Part shown: in pieces, positions 1-12,861 of the stretch
How positions within the stretch are numbered: the first letter of the stretch is position 1
Layout of the letters: every line of letters begins with the position of its first letter
Assembly: GCA_013399305.1 (NCBI GenBank)
Contig: VXAI01000307.1
Location: 775,936-839,935 of the forward strand
Direction of reading: 5' to 3'
DNA: 64,000 bases
Origin: Rostratula benghalensis
Lineage: Eukaryota > Chordata > Aves > Charadriiformes > Rostratulidae
The notes under the pieces: generated by a model
Database searches by the model: none
The model's input: only the letters and a program-made list of their open reading frames with translations
What the model was told of the DNA's origin: nothing
Translations under genes and position numbers: made by a program

Positions 1-1950
1 GCCTGTGAAGTATTGTTCTCTGCTGCTAACATTTCAAAACAGAAAAATTTATCGATGAACCCAAAAGCATTTCTCCTCCAAAAGTTCTGCAGGGAAGAGT
101 TCAGAATATTAGAAAAGCTGGTGTTGTAATACAGAATTAAAATTTAGAAAAACAGTATTAATTTTCTTGAGATAGACATATTAATATGCGCACACAAAAG
201 GCAATCAGACTTTCCCGATACCCTTTCGCTTCTTGAGCTCTCTTGGGTTCATTAATATAATCAAAGACCTCATCAACTGCCTTTCAGAAAAATTCTCAGT
301 TTTAGGAATGCCTGACATAGCTGGTTTTGTGTTTACTGGACACTGATAGGTCTATAAAAATTGTCTGTTGTGATATTGATTCTTCAGAGCTTGTGCTCTC
401 CTTTACACCAGATACCATTTAAGTTCTGCACTCAAAGGGGTATCAGAAAACTGTAAGTAGCCTTCAAAACCACAATAAAAAAGCTGATGACTTCACAAAG
501 AGAACAAAAGGAACTCCCTCGAGTGGAGTTTATTAAAGAACACTTCTTTAGCTCTATTTCTGCCAACTTGGGAGGAAAGGACAGATTAGGCATCCCCAAG
601 CACCACCACTGATCTCTCTTTCTTGGTAGCATAAGGTCAAGAACTGTCCGAGAACGTAAGAAAAGGGCACAAACTCTCAGAAGGGACACTTTAATCTAAC
701 CAAGGCCCCTCATAAGGGACATTTTAATTTGGTTAGAGCTAAAATACAGCATCAGCTCCTTGAGCGGAGCCTGCAGGAATCTAATCTTTGCCACATGCAA
801 ACAGAGAAATCAAGTCTCTCCAAGTTACCCTTGTGAGAGCCTGCAAAAATAATTCCAGTTTCTGTGGGTTTGGGTGGACAGACTATAACAGAAGGATAAT
901 GCAATAATCATTTTTCATTGCAAGTATTTGTTCTCCTTCCTGCCTGGAAGCAGCTACAAGCTGAGAAATCTCCACCCCCTGCTTTATCTCCTTAATATAA
1001 CTCTAATGAGATGGGAATTACCTTAAGAAAATTAATATTTTATATTAAATTCACCAGTTTCTGACAGGTATTCCTCACTCAGCAGCATTGATTCTAGGTA
1101 AAATGCACTCTTGGCTTAACATCAGATGCACTCTTCAATTTTGCCAGCTTCTTTGCTGTGTGGAACACAAGCATATCACAAAGTCTGTTATCTTCCAACG
1201 TACATTAGGTTAACAACAGAAAAGATTTATTTAAAAATAAAAAAAAGCAAGCAAACAAAAAACAAACCAGAAATGAGGATAAAGCTCCTCTGCATCTTAA
1301 GTCTCCCCAGTACCTTGATAAACCTGAGCTTGTAGACACTTCAATGAACTACCAGAGTATCACATCTCACAAGCAGTGGTGCCTGTTGGCCAAAAGAGAG
1401 ATTAGCTCCTTTGGAGGAAAAATGTCACCATGGTTGTCCTCTTAAACACACCTTCCACCTGGCTTTTGTAGAACTTGCCTCATAAAACTTCACATTACAC
1501 TTGCAAAACAAGGAAACACTTTTAGATACTGATAAATGATGTAGATAAAGAAGCAAGCATTTTCAAATCTGGCTAGCCCAAATTCAGATGTCTGACTTCA
1601 CATAAAACATCATTATTTATCTCAGAAACACTCACCTCATGCTCTGACACCTGATTTTAGTTTTACTCAGCTGCCAGTGCTTCCTAAAACTTACTGTCCA
1701 ATGTGGATTTAAAAGATTTCAGTAGTGGAATCCGCCAACAAGATATTGGTTTGGCTTTTTTGAACAACTTCAACTGAGACGATTTTTTTTTTTTTTTTTT
1801 TAGTCCTTATACTAATTGAATTGTGTCCTTTACACAAGGAGAATCATAATCGCAAACGTATTCTTTCAGCCTCCTAGGCTTCCATCGCCATCCTTTTCTT
1901 TGGGAACGGTTTTCATTGCCAGCAAAGCCCTCCCTCAGCTTCACCATCTC
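1..1950. other. AT-rich non-coding flank, no gene recognised
   Basis: This stretch is AT-rich with many stops in all frames. The longest frames are short and show no recognisable domain. A T-run lies near 1783-1801, just before the GC-rich island. If the island at 1950-2990 starts a minus-strand gene, this would be its first intron, but nothing in the sequence proves that. Confidence 0.6.
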
Positions 1951-2990
1951 TCAAGCGGGGGGTTAAGAGTGAGGCACTGAAGACTCAGCCGAGAGCTCCC
2001 CACAGGAGGTCAGAATGGCCGCTTGGCCCTCGGGGCCACCGACAGCCCAGGGTCCCCGTCTTCCTGGGCTGGTTTCACCCCTCCGCTGCGGACACTCCTC
2101 CGGGAACGCCGCGCCAAGGACCGGCCCTTCTCCTCCGGGAGAGCCCGCCCGGCCCCTTCCCCACCCCGCCGGGCGCCCGGCCGCTTCTGGCAGCTCTCCC
2201 CTCAGCGCAGGGCTTCCCCCGGGCGGGACCGCCATGAGGAGCCGGTCCCAGAAAGCCCATTCCCGCCCCGGCTCCTGTAGCCCGGGCGGCTGCCATCGCC
2301 CTGGGCACCGCTCACAGCCCAGGCGCCTCCAGCCCCCGGGCCCGCCGCCTCCCCGGCACCTCCCGGGCACTACCTGTTCCCCCGGTTATCCCCGTCGCCG
2401 CCTCCGCTTCCCCGGCGTCCCCGGACTCTCCCCTGCCCTCCCGGCACCGCCAGCCCCGCGGGCTCCCTTACCTCACCCGCTGCCCGCCCTCTCACCTTCG
2501 GCCTCGCCCGCCGCGGCGGCGCCCACCCCGCTCCCCGCGGAGACCCCGCGCCGCCTCCGGCCTCTGCGCGCCCCGGGCGGAGCAAGGAGGAGGCGGCGGC
2601 CGCGACGGGGCCGGCCGGGTGCTGCGCTGCTCCGCTCCGCTCCGCTCCCCACCGGCGCCGGCCGGACCGGGCCTTTCCTCTCTTCAGCCCTGTCCGCCCA
2701 GGTCCCCCGGCCTTAGAGCGGCCCCGCGGCTGGGAGAGTCCTGGGCTGAAGGCCCCGCGGCCCCCCCGGGCGGGGTCTCCCTTAGGCGGGAGGGCTTGGA
2801 GGGGCACCCCGGCCTGCTGAGATGGGGCATGGAGGGGCTTCACCCTGCCTGAGCCTTTCCCGGGGCGATGGAGCCCACGGGAGGGCCCGTGTTAAAGGCA
2901 GACTTGGCCTGTTTGCCTTCCCCCCGAGGGTAGGAGCATCTCCGGGGCTGGAAAGGACAGCCGTGCTAGGACACGGAGGGGGGACATAAG
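1950..2990. promoter_or_regulatory. CpG island, probable promoter with minus-strand first exon
   Basis: Base composition changes sharply to very high GC with dense CpG between about 1950 and 2990. Long frames on both strands here are a by-product of low stop-codon frequency in GC-rich DNA. On the minus strand there are splice-donor-like sites: CGAAG followed by GTGAG (exon end at 2496), GTGAG followed by GTAAGG (exon end at 2472), and AACAG followed by GTAGTG (exon end at 2374). On the plus strand only a weak donor is seen (GAGG followed by GTAGGA, near 2929). A promoter for a gene transcribed leftwards is the best reading. In human the gene upstream of SCAMP4 in that orientation is ABHD17A; no ABHD17A coding sequence is in the window, so that name is inference. 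The island could also drive SCAMP4 in the other direction. Confidence 0.6.
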
Positions 2991-5876
2991 GCCGTGGCAA
3001 CCCTAAAGCAGATGGAGTCCCAGGAGAAATGTGTCACCGTGGACTCCGTTTTCTGTTCTACGCCTCTGCAAGCCTGTTGCTGCCATTTGCAAAGTGCCGG
3101 TTACGGCTGCTAAAGGGAGAGGGAAATGCTAGTGAACCGGCCATTATAACCATTATAACCATTAGGTTATCTCAGAGGCACCTTTCAGGAGTGCAAATAA
3201 GTTAAAGAGGAGGAATGTTAATCAGGAGACCCCGGATCCTGTTGCAATCTGATGGAAGAGATGGTCTTCACCCATCCTACAACAGCCCCGCTGAACCAGT
3301 TTCTGCTCCCTTTTGTTGTGCGTAATTCCCCCCCACCCACCCTTTTCTTTTGCCTGTAACCTCTTCCATTACTTTCCTAAAGTTCTTTACAGCAAATCTG
3401 CTAATTTTATGCCTGAGCACCAGCTCTATCACTTCGGTAAAAATTAATTTAAAATATGCAGATGAAAATATACACATTCTAAAATCCAAACATCAGGCAC
3501 CAGGCAGGACATAGAGCAGCCTGTAAGCATTTGAGGGGATGATGCTGGAACCCATTTCTGCAGTTCCACAGTTTGTTGCCAAAAACGCTCATTTAAGCAG
3601 TGTTTTCTTCCCAAGTGAATTAAAAAAGAAGGTCTTTCAGAAAGTTGCAGCTGCTCTTCATATAGAAAAACAGTGGTTCAAGTATTACGTATTATTTCAG
3701 TCAAAACAAGGAGAAAGAGCTAATACTGTCTTTGCTAATACAGCTTTGGAATCACTGCAGTACAGCTGTGTAGATTTTAAGGCCAGGAAAAAAAATTAAA
3801 AAAAAAACTTTAAGATGGTCTTGTCTGTCCTCCTGTGTTACCCAGGCCAAAAAAAATTCCACCCCATCATTCTTGCTTTTAAGTCTCGTGAGTACAGATC
3901 ATGAGCGCTGCTGTTGTTTATCACTGTGCTGTAATGCATTCTTGGAGCACTTCAGACTGTTCTCTCATCTCTCTAAAATGCTGTCCACCAGCTCTTTATT
4001 TCCAAACTTTTCCAAAGCCGTAGGGCACGCAGTTACGATGAGCATGGATATAAATACCTGTGTAGACGGAAATGTTAATTTTAAAACTGGGAGTTGTAAC
4101 AGTTTTCTTGCTTACACATTGTAGTCCACCTGCTCCATTCCCATCAAGCAGTCGCGCTTGTGGCAGCAGCCAGGCAGCCACGAAGAGTTTAGTGCCTGGG
4201 CAAAGGTATCGGTGAATGTATTTGCACGAGACAGTAGTGCAAATTGGAGTCACAATCACAACAGGAATCTCTGGCTGTGTCATAGCCCCTTGGGGTACCC
4301 CAGTGTGCAGGCAGTGGTCCTGTAGCTCGTCCTGTGGCATCACTGAAACCAGCTGAAAACACCGCTTGACCTCCAGTGTCTGTATTTAGAAATACAGTCT
4401 TTAAAGTTACATAACATACAGTGCATAGCTACAGTGTTTTATGTTATATGTTAATGCATGTATTTCCTGGGTCTGATCCAAAGCCCACAGATGTCAATGG
4501 AAAACTCCCACAGATTTCAAGAGCAGTAGGTCTGGACCTTCCATAAACAAAAATCTGCTCATTTCAGTGCGTGGAGGGTGAAACAAGAACATCTAAGACC
4601 ACTGGGGCAAGGGAAGGGGCTGTGTTCAGAGTATTTTTTTTTTCCCTTGGGTCAGCTGTGACTCTCCCTGTTACAGAGGTGCAAGGTGAGCCCTGTGCTC
4701 AGGAGGAGCAGTTTGTGTGTAGTCACCAGCACAGGGACCCCAGCATTGTCAAAGCACAGCACAAACCCGCACAGTTCTTTGCAGCAAAGCAACCCTGAAC
4801 ATAAAGCCTTGGTGAAGAGTTTGGTGTTCCATGAAATAATTAGGATCTGAGGTACTTAAAAATCATGTAACATTTTGGAACATAAGCTGCTGAAGCCCTG
4901 ATGGGTTAGTATTTATATTATATTGTATTTATGAGTAAGAAAACCATGTATTTTCAAAGGTAATCATTTATCTACCAGCTGCCCACTGTGAGCAGGACAA
5001 CACTGTGTGCAGAACTCAGACAAGTCCTCTGGGTATAGGCTGTGAAAGAGTCACCCTTTGAAATCCTGTTCAACAAGTCCAGATAAAGCCTGATGGTCAC
5101 TTTGCCCCCCCTCTCCCTGGTGTGATGCAGGAAAACTTGCCTATGCCAATGTGGACAGCACTCTCGTGTGGAAGACCCCCGTCCCTGCACACCCAGCCTG
5201 CCTTGGTACAGCCAAACCCCAAGGAATGCTGATCAGCATCCGTCCGGGTGTGTGCCAGGGTCGGTGACAGCGAGGTGAGCACTCCTGCACGATGTGGCAC
5301 ATGGGGTTTAGGCAGAGGACTGCTAGGGACTGCAGCCTTACTGGTCCATCTTCCCACCAACTAACCTCACCTTGGATACAGTTGGATTCTTTAAGTTCAA
5401 GTCATTCTGATTCACAACTCTCACATGGCACCTCATTCCAGCATCTTCTCCATGCACCTTGCAATCCTAATCATCCCAAAGTCATCGTCATTCAAGACCA
5501 GGACACAGCACATCCATGGGATTAGTTTATCCTCTCTTGAGATCCTGTTTATGAAGAAAGGGGGAGGCTGTCTTCAGTAGACAGTGCAGTTCCTCAGATC
5601 TTGAGAGGATGCTGTGTGACAGTGTTTAACTGGAACTGCAGAGAGTTCAGGGAAGGGCATACAATTATTTACACCTGAAATCTGACAAGATGCTGTTGCT
5701 AATACAATACAACTGTCCTTTTCAATGTACCTTTCTGATTAACACTTCGTGTTTCTTTGTCAAAGCAGAGTAAGTTGGGAATTTGGAAGAAGTCATCAGT
5801 AGCAGACAAATTCAGAAATCTTCTTTCCTGTGGATTATGTGTGGCATGCGGTTATGGTCAGGGAATGAGAGTATGA
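2991..5876. other. Non-coding, no gene or repeat family recognised
   Basis: There is ordinary unique-looking sequence with no recognisable exon. A short direct repeat (CCATTATAA, two to three copies) lies at about 3142-3165. The 86-codon frame at 3539-3799 has no family resemblance that I recognise. It may be the upstream flank or first intron of SCAMP4. Confidence 0.5.
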
Positions 5877-6045
5877 ATCATAGAATCATTCAGGTTGGAA
5901 AAGACCCTTGGGATCATCAAATCCAACCACCAACCCCGCTCTACAAATTTCTCCCCTCACCATAGCCCCCAACACCACATCTCAATGACTCTTAAACACA
6001 TTCAGGGATGGGGACTCAACCACTATCAATACTGTAGACACTACA
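5877..6045 (-). mobile_element. CR1 LINE 3' fragment
   Basis: The plus strand reads the reverse complement of a CR1 3' end. It starts with the duplicated AATCATAGAATCA tail, then the GTTGGAAAAGACCC and ATCCAACCACCAACCC motifs and 'CAGGGATGGGGACTCAACCAC'-like sequence. Similarity fades after about 6045. It is a 5'-truncated, non-coding LINE remnant. Confidence 0.85.
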
Positions 6046-6330
6046 GCAGAGATACTATGGCTACCCTTACATTCTCAAGAGGAGACCCAACAATTATCCA
6101 CACCAAACTTCCCTTTCTTCTAGAAATCCTCTTGTTCTAAATGAGTGACATTACTCATGCCAACATTCCTAACCTTAACACACTGAGGAGTCTTAAAGTC
6201 TCTGTGTCATTCCAAATAAATCCTCACATGTCTTCACAGAAGGAGATAACACTGAAGGCATCAGCCAAGGGAACAGACATCCAATTGTGCTCTCTGTGAT
6301 GCCATCTAGGATATCTGTGAGAGGTTCTCC

Positions 6331-6876
6331 TCCCCCTCTCCTCTGCCCTGGAGAGACCCCATCTGGAATAGTGTGTCCAGTTCTGGGCCCCTCAGCTCCA
6401 GAGGGACAGGGAACTGCTGGAGAGAGCCCAGGGCAGGGCTACAAAGATGCTGAAGGGAGGGGAGCATCTCCCACACCAGGAAAGGCTGAGGGAGCTGGGT
6501 CTCTTGAGCTTGGAGAAGAGGAGACTGAGGGGAGACCTCCTGAATGTTTCTAAATCTGGAAAGGGTGAGTGTCAGGAGGATGAAGCCAGGCTCTTCTCAG
6601 GGACAGGCAATGACAGGACAAGGGGCAATGGGTACAAGCTGGAACAGAGGAGGTTCCACTGAAAGAGGAGGAAAAACTTCTTCAGGGTGAGGGTGAGGGA
6701 GCACTGGCAGGGGCTGCCCAGAGAGGTGGTGGAGTCTCCTTCTCTGGAGACATTCAAACCCCTCCTGGACACGTTCCTGTGGGACCTGCTCTGGGTGTTC
6801 CTGCTCTGGCAGGGGGATTGGACTGGAGGAGCTTTCAAGGTCCCTTCCAATCCCTGAGATTCTGTGATTCTGTGAT
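6331..6876 (+). mobile_element. CR1 LINE 3' fragment
   Basis: This is a 5'-truncated CR1 covering the C-terminal end of the second ORF (degenerate [25 protein letters not shown] region) and the 3' untranslated region. It ends in the ATTCTGTGATTCTGTGAT tail. It is nearly identical to the copies at 9554-10072 and 14323-14641, so all three belong to one subfamily. Confidence 0.9.
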
Positions 6877-7924
6877 CCACCCTGAATGGGAACTGCTTTT
6901 CTGTAGGTCCTCTGTAGTCCATACCAGCCCTGGCACCTCATGTAGCTCTCTGGGCCTGGATTTGAACATTAAATTGAGTACCCACGCTGGTAGGCAACGT
7001 GGCACTGAACATGGGACAGATGTCATTACAGTCACTGGAGACCTGGTAAATTCAGCTGATAGAAAAGAGGGAGACCTTGTGCTCCCTCTGGCACAGGACT
7101 GCAGTCGTTCATATGAATACCTCTAAAAACTGCCATGAGGATATTGAGCAGGTAAAGGTTCTTTTGGGTATCATCTGTCATTTCAGCTGTCCAGAGGAAT
7201 TTCCCACAAAGCTCATATATCATCCCCCAGAAGTTGCCCTGCCTTTATGAACTGCTCCATTAGAGCCTGCAGCTGCCCGTGCATCTCTCTGACCACCCTG
7301 ACACCTTAAATGTCACCAGGTGTTATCTCTGAACAGCCCAACCCTGCCCTCCAAGAGACAAGGGAGCTGGGACAAGCCCATGTTCTCTGTACCTGAACAC
7401 AAGGCAAGAGGAACCTCCCCTTGTGGGGGGTTCTGGCAGGCACGGGAGGGAGCCGAGTCTCCTTCAAACGCTAGAAATAGAAATGCAGGATAAGATGCTT
7501 TATTGATTCAGCAGAATGCCTTTCCTCAGCAGGGGTAATGGAGATCCCTGTCTGTCACTGGTTGTCCTGTTTTATTATTAAATAATACCAGAAATAGCAA
7601 CATTTTAGAAGTAACTTTGAGAGAATTTTCAGTTCTGGAAAGAAGTGTCTCCCCAGCTGAGTGAGGGAACATCAGTGGTGATTTCAGCCTGTTTCATAGC
7701 AAATTCCAGAACCTGGAGCCCCAGGGATGCTGGGAGGGAGCCCAGAGGGGACAGAGAAAATGCTGGTCCTCTGCTGCAGAGCTGTGCTGTGCTCCTGGGA
7801 TGGAGCGAGCTCATGGCAAGCGGGCAGCATGGCAGAGAGACAGTTCTGCCCAGGAGCAGCTTTCTGCAGGTACCCAAGGAAGAGGGGGGAAGCAAGACAG
7901 AGATGGCCTCTTCTCCCCGGTGAA
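6877..7924. other. Non-coding between CR1 copies
   Basis: I see no recognisable exon, RNA gene or repeat family here. Short frames on both strands lack similarity to known families. Confidence 0.5.
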
Positions 7925-8180
7925 TAATGACAGGACCAGAGGAAATGGTCTGAAATTGGAGCAGGGGAAGTTTAGACTGGATATTAGGAAGAACTACTTG
8001 ATTGCAACAGTGGTCAGGCCCTGGAACACCCTGCCCAGGGAGGTGGTGGAGTCACCATCCCTGGAGGTATTTAAGACCCGTGTAGATGTGGCACTGCAGG
8101 GCATGCTCTGGTGGCTGCAACTGTAGGGAGTAGGTTGTGGTTTTGTCTACAGTTGGACTTGGTGACCTCTCCAATACCAC
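7925..8180 (+). mobile_element. Older CR1 LINE 3' fragment
   Basis: The stretch from the GACAGGACCAGAGGAAATGG motif through the 'CCCAGGGAGGTGGTGGAGTC' box to GTTGGACTTGGTGACCTC is diagnostic of a CR1 3' untranslated region. It differs from the 6331-6876 subfamily and looks older. Confidence 0.8.
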
Positions 8181-8494
8181 CTGCTCCGTTTACATGCAGG
8201 CAGGTTGAAGATGTCTGCTGGAGAAAACCCAACAGCCTGCAAAAGCTCTTCTCACAGGAGTAAGCCAAGCAGTTCCCCTTTGCTCTTTGTGAAAGGCAGA
8301 GGAGAATCCAGTAGGGGAAATGATGCAGATCTGCAGAAGAAACAAAAGGGTAATGACATCTGTGCTAAAGCAGACATTCAAAGGTCCTAAGACTCAATCT
8401 GACACCTGCTTTGCCTATGTGCTTCCTCTGCATCTGCAGACACGTGCAAAACCAGCAGTCTCAGTCTCCCAGCTACTGTTGGACCCTTGAACAC

Positions 8495-8615
8495 TTGCTG
8501 GAGATGCTTCTCTCGCCCAACCAGTCTCAGCTCCCTCAGCCTTTCCTCAGAGCACAAACACTCCAGACCCTTCATCTTATTTGAGCACCTTCTTGTCTCG
8601 CTTACGCAGTGCTGC
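8495..8615 (-). mobile_element. Degenerate CR1 LINE remnant
   Basis: The motif CTCCCTCAGCCTTTCCTCAGAG, followed by a CTCCAGACCCTTCATC-like motif, matches the minus-strand reading of the CR1 ORF2 C-terminal region. Both flanks are degraded, so the ends are approximate. Confidence 0.6.
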
Positions 8616-9548
8616 CAAAAGGGTGGCAACAATGTGCTCACAGTCAGCTCAGAAGGGTCAAGGTTTTCCCCGTGGAAGGGACTTGTGAGGGTCTCACACA
8701 CACACACAGATGAGAGTCAGCACCCCCAGGTCACTGGTGCTGGCACTTGCTGGATGCCCTCAGCCTGTACTGGGCTGTGACACACCATGGAGCTGGTTGC
8801 CCACAACAGAAGCACCCAGGGAGCTGCTGAAAAAGTGGTGCCTCCTCAGCCACAGTGGGGAGCAGAAAGAACCTGCACTGATCCTAACCCACCAGCAGAT
8901 CCTGGCTGCTCTCACTGTTCCTCACAGAAAGCCCCAGCCCTGCCAAGGAGACAGGACCAGGCTGCCCAACCTGTCTGCTTCCACTCTCCACCATCACAGA
9001 CTGATGCCAGACAGTCCTGCAGCACAGCTCTTACCCCCCAAAATATCACACAGGTACTCACTGAGGGTTTGTGCAAGCTCATCAGTGCCTCTGTCCATGC
9101 CACTCTTCTGGATTAATTTCTTGGTCAACACAGTGAAACTTGTAACAGAGACACACAGATATCAGAAAATGACCATGTGGGCCAAGGGACCGGGCAGCAC
9201 TTTCCACTCTGCCTGGCCCAAGAACCTGCTGGGAACACCATCCCATGCCCAGCTCTGTGCTGCCAGCACAGGTTGATTGCCCAAGACAACCCATCCTCTC
9301 CCTCTGTGGGCATCCCAGCAGAAGACCTCAGCAGTGACAAGATGGCCATTTGGTCTGAGGGGCTCCAAAAGGCTTGGTGTGTCCCAAGATGGCTCATGTC
9401 CGTGGCTGCTCCTCCCTGCTCTCCTTACCTGCAATATCCACGAAGAGCAGTACTTAGTGGACAGTCAGAGTGGTGGTGGTGCTCCTGAGGAAGCTGTCAG
9501 CAAGCAGTGAGGGGTGAAAAGCTGCTGCTTTCTGAGTGGTTAAAGTGG
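8616..9548. other. Non-coding between CR1 copies
   Basis: There is a short CA run at about 8696-8708. Overlapping frames on both strands of up to 188 codons (8710-9276) show no domain and look like chance openings. Nothing else is recognised. Confidence 0.5.
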
Positions 9549-9553
9549 TGATA

Positions 9554-10072
9554 GAGACCCCATCTGGAATAGTGTGTCCAGTTCTGGGCCCCTCAGCTCC
9601 AGAGGGACAGGGAACTGCTGGAGAGAGTCCAGGGCAGGGCTACAAAGATGCTGAAGGGAGTGGAGCATCTCCCAGAGGAGGAAAGGCTGAGGGAGCTGGG
9701 TCTCTTGAGCTTGGAGAAGAGGAGACTGAGGGGTGACCTCCTGAATGTTTCTAAATCTGGAAAGGGTGAGTGTCAGGAGGATGGAGCCAGGCTCTTCTCA
9801 GTGACAGGCAATGACAGGACAAGGGGCAATGGGTGCAAGCTGGAACAGAGGAGGTTCCACTGAAATATGAGGAAAAACTTCTTCATGGTGAGGGTGAGGG
9901 AGCACTGGCAGGGGCTGCCCAGAGAGGTGGTGGAGTCTCCTTCTCTGGAGACATTCAAACCCCTCCTGGACACGTTCCTGTGGGACCTGCTCTGGGTGTT
10001 CCTGCTCTGGCAGAGGGATTGGACTGGATGAGCTTTCAAGGTCCCTTCCAATCCCTGAGATTCTGAGATTCC
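9554..10072 (+). mobile_element. CR1 LINE 3' fragment
   Basis: This copy is almost identical to 6331-6876, from the AGAGACCCCATCTGG motif to the 'CCTGAGATTCTGAGATTC' tail. It contains only the ORF2 C-terminal tail and the 3' untranslated region. The high identity points to the same, fairly young subfamily. Confidence 0.9.
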
Positions 10073-11574
10073 TCTCTGGCAGAAGCCACTGTCAGCACCC
10101 TGTGGCACACGGGGTACTCCGGGAGAAGGTACCCCCTGCCCAGCTGGGAGGAGGACAAGAACCTCACCACGGTGCCAGCTGCACACTGAGCCTGGGGCCC
10201 AACACTCGTAATTGGGTGTAATTTTTTAAAAAAGATGTCTTTTTCCACAAAAATCTTGTTTCTTAAAAAAAAATTATTTTTTTTGGGGGGGGAGATGAAA
10301 GCATGGAAAATCCTTGCAAAGAACTACTCTTTAAACAAAACATGGTTGTGAAAAATAGCCTTTCAGTCACAGGGGAGATGCTAGGAATCACTGAGAGGAG
10401 CATAAATATCCACAGCCCACAGGGGATGGGTTTGAGTGGCCCCCCAAAATCCAAACAGCCTCAGCAAGAGATGGTAGGGGGTGTCCCCTTCTTCCCCCAG
10501 TAAATTCTCCCTTTCTCTTACTGGTGGCCCAACATCTCCAGTAGCACGGGATTTACTGGGGTGGAGTGACCTCTACTGGTTTATAGCAAAATATTCCCTG
10601 CCTTTCTGTGATGCTTCTGGACTAATGGATGGCACATGGCCCTGATCCTTCCCTCCCCCAAAATATTTGCCCAGCTGACAAATTCTGCAGACTAAGGGTG
10701 TGAAGCCCTCAGTGTTTTGCTCAGCAAAGCCTTAGAGGGATGAGCTGGGAGTGCTGCATTTACGTACGCCACAGCCCCAGGGCTTGTAAATATTATTTCA
10801 AGTAGAGCAGTTTATGTATGGCCAAATTAACAGTGTTAACATGGAGCTGGTGCCTTGGAAACGGGCTGGTACCTACAGTGAGGAGTATAATGCAGTGTAA
10901 ATAAGGATTTAAGGAGCTACAGAACTAAACACAAATGTGTTTAATCCAGCAAGTGTGTGAGTTGGGCTGCTGGTGTGGCTGGGCAGGGGCTTCCCAGCAC
11001 CCCACTGTTCAGCTGCACCAGCCCAAGGATTTCAGAGAGATTTGTCTGTTCAATCCTCCCCACCACGTTTTGCTGAACTGCAGAAGGAGCAAAGTCACAC
11101 AAGCACTGGGCACCAGCTCCCATGTTGCTGACAATGATTTGCCTGACTTATTCCAAAGTGAAATCAGCATTTAAAGGCAGACGTTAGAAACAGCAATCTC
11201 CTTTGTGACCATGCAGCCCTGGCTCCCAAACCCAGCCATGACCTACCTACTGCTGGAACTAACCCTGGAGCAAAACCTTGGCAAGAGCTGGCAGCTGGAT
11301 GCTGTAATGCTGTTCGAGACAAAGCCCGTGGGTGACTCCAAAGTGTGGCCTCTGCAGGGTTTTCAAGTCATGAAGAGGTCATGGCAATGAATGGTCCAGG
11401 ACAGAGCCTTGCCCAGCAGTTCCCTGCCCATGGTGGCCTCTCCTAGGCCCTTGAAGGCTCTTCCACCCCTTGGGGGCCATCCATGCACCCATCTGGTGAA
11501 TGGCTGTGACAAACCCACTCCCAGGGGTGGGGGCCAGGCCCTGGTGCATGCTGCACCCCTTCTGCCTGTGACAA
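10073..11574. other. Non-coding, low-complexity patch
   Basis: An A/T/G-rich low-complexity patch lies at about 10228-10292 (A-run, T-run and G-run in succession). The rest has no recognisable exon or repeat. Confidence 0.5.
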
Positions 11575-11863
11575 TTCATAGAATCACAGAATCAAAGCCC
11601 ATCCAGTGCCACCCCCTACCCTGGGCAGGGACACCTCCAACCTGGCCTTGAACCCCTCCAGGGATGGGGCAGCCACAGCTTCTCTGGGCAACCTGGGCCA
11701 GGCTCTCACCACCCTCACAGCCAAGAAGTTCTTCCCCACAGCTCAGCTCCATCTCCCCTCTTTCAGGGTCAAACCCTTCCCCCTCATCCTATGGCTCCCC
11801 TCCCTCATCACGAGTCCCTCCCCATCTCTCCTGGAGCCCCTTGAGGGACTGGAAGGGGCTCCA
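11575..11863 (-). mobile_element. CR1 LINE fragment cut by assembly gap
   Basis: The plus strand shows a CR1 3' end in reverse: CATAGAATCACAGAATCA tail, GGGCAGGGACACCTCC, CCTTGAACCCCTCCAGG and GGGATGGGGCAGCCACAGC. It runs straight into the run of Ns, so its 5' part presumably continues inside the gap. Confidence 0.88.
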
Positions 11864-12861
11864 NNNNNNNNNNNNNNNNNNNNNNNNNNNNNNNNNNNNN
11901 NNNNNNNNNNNNNNNNNNNNNNNNNNNNNNNNNNNNNNNNNNNNNNNNNNNNNNNNNNNNNNNNNNNNNNNNNNNNNNNNNNNNNNNNNNNNNNNNNNNN
12001 NNNNNNNNNNNNNNNNNNNNNNNNNNNNNNNNNNNNNNNNNNNNNNNNNNNNNNNNNNNNNNNNNNNNNNNNNNNNNNNNNNNNNNNNNNNNNNNNNNNN
12101 NNNNNNNNNNNNNNNNNNNNNNNNNNNNNNNNNNNNNNNNNNNNNNNNNNNNNNNNNNNNNNNNNNNNNNNNNNNNNNNNNNNNNNNNNNNNNNNNNNNN
12201 NNNNNNNNNNNNNNNNNNNNNNNNNNNNNNNNNNNNNNNNNNNNNNNNNNNNNNNNNNNNNNNNNNNNNNNNNNNNNNNNNNNNNNNNNNNNNNNNNNNN
12301 NNNNNNNNNNNNNNNNNNNNNNNNNNNNNNNNNNNNNNNNNNNNNNNNNNNNNNNNNNNNNNNNNNNNNNNNNNNNNNNNNNNNNNNNNNNNNNNNNNNN
12401 NNNNNNNNNNNNNNNNNNNNNNNNNNNNNNNNNNNNNNNNNNNNNNNNNNNNNNNNNNNNNNNNNNNNNNNNNNNNNNNNNNNNNNNNNNNNNNNNNNNN
12501 NNNNNNNNNNNNNNNNNNNNNNNNNNNNNNNNNNNNNNNNNNNNNNNNNNNNNNNNNNNNNNNNNNNNNNNNNNNNNNNNNNNNNNNNNNNNNNNNNNNN
12601 NNNNNNNNNNNNNNNNNNNNNNNNNNNNNNNNNNNNNNNNNNNNNNNNNNNNNNNNNNNNNNNNNNNNNNNNNNNNNNNNNNNNNNNNNNNNNNNNNNNN
12701 NNNNNNNNNNNNNNNNNNNNNNNNNNNNNNNNNNNNNNNNNNNNNNNNNNNNNNNNNNNNNNNNNNNNNNNNNNNNNNNNNNNNNNNNNNNNNNNNNNNN
12801 NNNNNNNNNNNNNNNNNNNNNNNNNNNNNNNNNNNNNNNNNNNNNNNNNNNNNNNNNNNNN
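11864..12861. other. Assembly gap (998 Ns)
   Basis: There are 998 unresolved bases. The right border is a run of 13 Gs (12862-12874) followed by CpG-rich sequence, and the left border lies inside a CR1. This suggests a GC- or G-rich region that resisted sequencing. Reading frames that span it are artefacts. Confidence 0.98.

Noticed and set aside
1963..2852. Overlapping frames up to 233 codons on both strands of the left CpG island
   Set aside because: They are Pro/Ala/Gly/Arg-rich, overlap in all frames, and have no domain, as expected by chance in very GC-rich DNA.
3539..3799. 86-codon frame with protein-like composition
   Set aside because: No family recognised and no matching splice sites or start context beyond a plain ATG; kept only as a note.
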